This document shows, in pieces, positions 13,594-16,162 of a DNA stretch of 16,162 bases. The position numbers and the translations under genes are program-made. The stretch is from SAR86 cluster bacterium (lineage in GTDB: Bacteria > Pseudomonadota > Gammaproteobacteria > Magnimaribacterales > D2472): positions 1-16,162 of the forward strand of contig JADHNV010000018.1 of assembly GCA_016779285.1 (NCBI GenBank), given 5' to 3'. Under the pieces are notes generated by a model. The model had not been told where the DNA came from, did no database searches, and was given only the letters and a program-made list of their open reading frames with translations. The stretch's first letter is position 1; the number at the start of each line of letters is the position of its first letter.

Positions 13594-14181
13594 TTAGACA
13601 TTGTTTAGGCTCTTCCATAAATAAAGGCAAAGATAGGTTCTGTATGGAGAGTAGTGATGCCCAGTATAAGTCTTGGAATTAAAAAAATTTATCAGCGCTT
13701 TGTTGATTCCGAGGTCGCCTTCTAAGAAAACATCTGTATCTTGAATATAGAACATTCTTACAACTCCTAAAGTCCATGGACCTACCCCTTTAAGCTTTAA
13801 AAAAAACTCCGTAAGTTCTTCTAAGGACATTTGTTTTAAGTCATCGATTGTCATTTTTTCGATGCCTTCATCTTTGATGATTCCTAAAATGTAGGATGCT
13901 TTAGGTTTTGATAAGCCCAGATCTTTTAAACTTTCTAATGTAGTCTGTGATTGGCGACTATCTAAAACAATTTTTACTTTTTGCCAAATAGACTGCGCCG
14001 CTTTGGTGGAGACCTGTTGACCAATGATGGTTTTGGCTAAAAAATGTTTTAATGATAGCGAGGGATCTATTCTTGTTTTTATCGATATAACCTCTGTGCT
14101 TTGCATGAATTTATAAAATGCATGGTGCTTTTCCTTTTTTGCGGTATTGAGTAAAAAAGCATGGGCTTTTTTAGCACTCAT
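13594..14181 (-). CDS. DNA-3-methyladenine glycosylase II (AlkA-like, HhH-GPD)
   Basis: This 195-aa protein belongs to the HhH-GPD base-excision repair glycosylases, which remove alkylated purines such as 3-methyladenine. It has the helix start IIGQQVSTKAAQSIW (52-66), the helix-hairpin-helix LKGVGPWT (130-137) for DNA backbone binding, and FLEGDLGI (152-159), where D156 is the likely catalytic aspartate. It lacks the N-terminal domain of E. coli AlkA (282 aa), so it is the short type found in many bacteria and yeast. No iron-sulfur Cys cluster is present, which argues against MutY/Nth. It precedes gloB by 65 bp on the same strand. Confidence 0.9.
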   Translation of the reverse strand: MSAKKAHAFLLNTAKKEKHHAFYKFMQSTEVISIKTRIDPSLSLKHFLAKTIIGQQVSTKAAQSIWQKVKIVLDSRQSQTTLESLKDLGLSKPKASYILGIIKDEGIEKMTIDDLKQMSLEELTEFFLKLKGVGPWTLGVVRMFYIQDTDVFLEGDLGINKALINFFNSKTYTGHHYSPYRTYLCLYLWKSLNNV

Positions 14182-14375
14182 TGATTGTCCTAGAATATTT
14201 TGTTTGTAATGGCACTTTCTAGTATCTGTAAATTAAGAAATTGGAGAAGAGTGATGGGCTTTAATTTTTTAACAATCCTTCGTAACTAGCAAGCAAAAAT
14301 TTTAAATTGTCCAGTAGAAAATATATTCAAACTTCCATGAAGCCAAGATCAAAAGCGTGTCTAGGCTAGCTATTT

Positions 14376-16162
14376 TTATTTTTTACTAATAAAGCTTTGC
14401 GTGGTAATAATGGACTCGTCTTTGAGCTCTGAATCAGATTCCGTTGCCCTAAGCATAGTGCCTTGAAATCCCATGACAAAATCTAAGTGGCCATTGCCAT
14501 CTAAATCGATGACACCAGACCTATGGATTAGTGGAGTGCCCCCATCTATATTAAGTCCATTGTATTTATCAAAAAAGTCCCATTTCATGCGTTTAGGAAA
14601 ATAATCATGTGCTACTTCGGTAAAGACTCCTGCCCCATCATTAAAGGCAAGAGTAACTCTGGGATAGATTTCAAAATTCTCCCCGCCATAGATCGCAGTA
14701 GTATCAACCAAGTCTAAATCACCATCTTTATCGACATCTATCAAAACTATCACGCCCTCACCAATGCCTGTTCCCTGCAAAGAAGGGTCTAAATCAGCTC
14801 TAGGCTGGTCGGAAAACCTAGTTGTTGTTTCGTCGTTAAAAGTTCCGTCTCCATTGCTCACAAGAATCTGAACATGCCTGCCTGCATAATAAGGCGATTT
14901 TCTTGTAGAACCCACTACAATATCATCAAAGCCATCCCCATTGATATCTCCACTGTATGCGTCGTTATAATTTGCATTAGTTGGGCCATAAAATGGTTCT
15001 GGCACTCTCAACCAAGAATCCTGATCTAAATAGGGAGGATTGTTTGGGTCAATTGGACCTAAATGTAAGCTGTTCCAATGCCTAGCGCCGTAAATATTTT
15101 CAGGAGTTGCTATTTCGTTCCAGAAGATCACAAGGTCATCAATTCCATCATTGTTGTAATCACCTATGGTCGATGCATGGGCGTGGGTCTTATCAACCTT
15201 ATCTTTTTGTAGTCCGCAGCATGCAGTTTCTATGTTCTTTTGGTTTAAGTTCACAATTTGAAAATTTCCCTGGCCGTCACCGAAGTAAAGAACTGCGTTC
15301 ATTAAAACATCGAGGTTACCATCCCCGTTGACATCGCCCGAGCTACCGTCGTGAGCAAAATCAATATTGGTAGGTAGATTGCCCTGTAGCTGTTCCTCAT
15401 TTTGAAGAATTTTTACGTTTTGGTGAATGTTATTACCAGATAATAAAAGTAAATGAGGATAAGCAATCCAGTAATTCGTATTGTCTTCTCTAAGCTTAGG
15501 AACGCCAAAACTCCCAACGAATGCATCGTCTATGCCATCCTTATTAAAGTCTCCTACTTCTACCCGATACGGCGCAGGCAATCTTGGGGGTTCGTTGTTT
15601 TCATACTTTGATAAATCCTCGCTTAATCTTCCAGAACCATCATTAAAGAGTAAATGGATGGTGCTCCAATAAGAAGTATTTTCATCTGAGCCCAAGGATT
15701 TAAATACTCTATCCCCTATGTCTGCCACAAAGATAATGTCTTGGTCTCCATCCCCATCAAAATCACCGGGATAGATATCTCCAGGAATAAATCCAGGAGG
15801 CCATTCGCCAGGTTGGTAGGAACAAATATCAGGCGTGGGATAACAGTAGGTGCCAGCAGGTAATTTTTTCCTCTCTCCTCGCAACCAAGGCATGATGTCC
15901 CAAGAGGCATAATTGGCATTCTGCAAACTTGCTTGAATGGTGCTTGAGGGATTAAAGTTTAACAATCCGTCGCTCGTATTAAATTGTTCAGCCACATGCT
16001 TAAACTTGATAGGTATACTAACACTTTTGGTAACTTCCCTGTTTGATGAGCTAACAAGCTTTAAGCTAAAGTTTGCAGTGGTCTCGCTGTAAGTAAAAGG
16101 AGCTCTAGCTGAAAAGGTGGTGTTTTCAAGATTTGGAAAAAGCAGTTCGTTATCAGGATCTA
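14376..16162 (-). CDS. FG-GAP/VCBS repeat protein, seven-bladed propeller, 5' end outside window
   Basis: The minus-strand frame is open from the window edge to the TAA at 14376, giving at least 594 residues; a GTG at 15995 is an internal codon, not a convincing start. The first 55 residues are Thr/Ser-rich beta-type sequence (KLVSSSNREVTKSVSIPIKF), like an Ig or cadherin-like module. Seven calcium-binding loops then follow about 58-77 residues apart: DFDGDGDQD, DFNKDGIDD, DVNGDGNLD, DYNNDGIDD, DINGDGFDD, DVDKDGDLD and DLDGNGHLD. Most alternate with NDGxGxF-type turns. This is the pattern of a seven-bladed integrin-like propeller. It should be exported or surface-attached, for adhesion or polymer binding. 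No C-terminal anchor is seen; it ends about 34 residues after the last loop. Confidence 0.88.
   Translation of the reverse strand, partial: DPDNELLFPNLENTTFSARAPFTYSETTANFSLKLVSSSNREVTKSVSIPIKFKHVAEQFNTSDGLLNFNPSSTIQASLQNANYASWDIMPWLRGERKKLPAGTYCYPTPDICSYQPGEWPPGFIPGDIYPGDFDGDGDQDIIFVADIGDRVFKSLGSDENTSYWSTIHLLFNDGSGRLSEDLSKYENNEPPRLPAPYRVEVGDFNKDGIDDAFVGSFGVPKLREDNTNYWIAYPHLLLLSGNNIHQNVKILQNEEQLQGNLPTNIDFAHDGSSGDVNGDGNLDVLMNAVLYFGDGQGNFQIVNLNQKNIETACCGLQKDKVDKTHAHASTIGDYNNDGIDDLVIFWNEIATPENIYGARHWNSLHLGPIDPNNPPYLDQDSWLRVPEPFYGPTNANYNDAYSGDINGDGFDDIVVGSTRKSPYYAGRHVQILVSNGDGTFNDETTTRFSDQPRADLDPSLQGTGIGEGVIVLIDVDKDGDLDLVDTTAIYGGENFEIYPRVTLAFNDGAGVFTEVAHDYFPKRMKWDFFDKYNGLNIDGGTPLIHRSGVIDLDGNGHLDFVMGFQGTMLRATESDSELKDESIITTQSFISKK

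Noticed and set aside
14182..14375. 194-bp gap between the glycosylase gene and the FG-GAP gene, with a tiny plus-strand frame after GGAGAAG (ATG near 14254, 11 codons)
   Set aside because: The peptide is too short and unlike any known leader. No hairpin or convincing promoter pair is seen; treated as plain intergenic DNA.
15993..15995. GTG at 15995 as the start of the FG-GAP protein
   Set aside because: The frame stays open upstream to the window edge with protein-like beta-rich sequence, and no signal peptide or ribosome binding site is found at this GTG.

Overview
The window is about 16 kb of low-GC, densely packed bacterial DNA. Its gene content fits a gammaproteobacterium, possibly a streamlined marine one: paired pssA/psd for phosphatidylethanolamine synthesis, gloB, MsrA/MsrB, MerC- and MerT-like proteins and a CsoR-type repressor, with little spacer DNA. 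The organism is an inference from base composition and gene families; there is no rRNA or other marker. Nearly all genes are on the minus strand. The one exception is a secreted unknown protein at 1344-1955. I see no tRNA, rRNA, insertion sequence, integrase, phage gene or CRISPR array.

Layout. (1) 1-1305, minus: 5' part of a PlsC-like acyltransferase cut by the window edge, a crotonase-fold protein, and a small membrane protein that overlaps the crotonase by ATGA. (2) 1311-2002: a divergent promoter region with a palindrome, the secreted unknown on the plus strand, and a hairpin between convergent genes. (3) 2003-3408: psd and pssA, the two steps from CDP-diacylglycerol to phosphatidylethanolamine. 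(4) 3470-6997: an Nramp-like transporter, a zinc-ribbon methyltransferase, an exported ABM-fold protein, an exported DUF952 protein and an ICMT-like membrane methyltransferase. (5) 7084-9846: a periplasmic MsrA-thioredoxin-MsrB fusion, a double VOC protein and a soluble methyltransferase. (6) 9858-12204: a metal cassette of five tightly spaced or overlapping genes, namely an outer-membrane barrel, a His-rich periplasmic HMA protein, a MerT-like membrane protein, a CsoR-type repressor and a PepSY membrane protein. It begins at a perfect G-tract inverted repeat that looks like a CsoR operator, and a MerC-family gene lies just upstream. (7) 12731-14181: gloB and an AlkA-type DNA glycosylase. (8) 14376 to the end: a large surface or exported protein with seven FG-GAP/VCBS calcium-binding repeats, still open at the window edge.

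The most interesting part is region 6. All the parts of a metal-handling relay across the envelope are present (outer membrane, periplasm, inner membrane, cytoplasmic sensor), but there is no mercuric reductase or copper-exporting ATPase in the window. The operator overlaps the start codon of the first gene, so the mRNA may be nearly leaderless. The protein-repair gene in region 5 (MsrA-Trx-MsrB) has an unusual domain order and a redox CPYC module of its own, which would suit self-contained repair in the periplasm.
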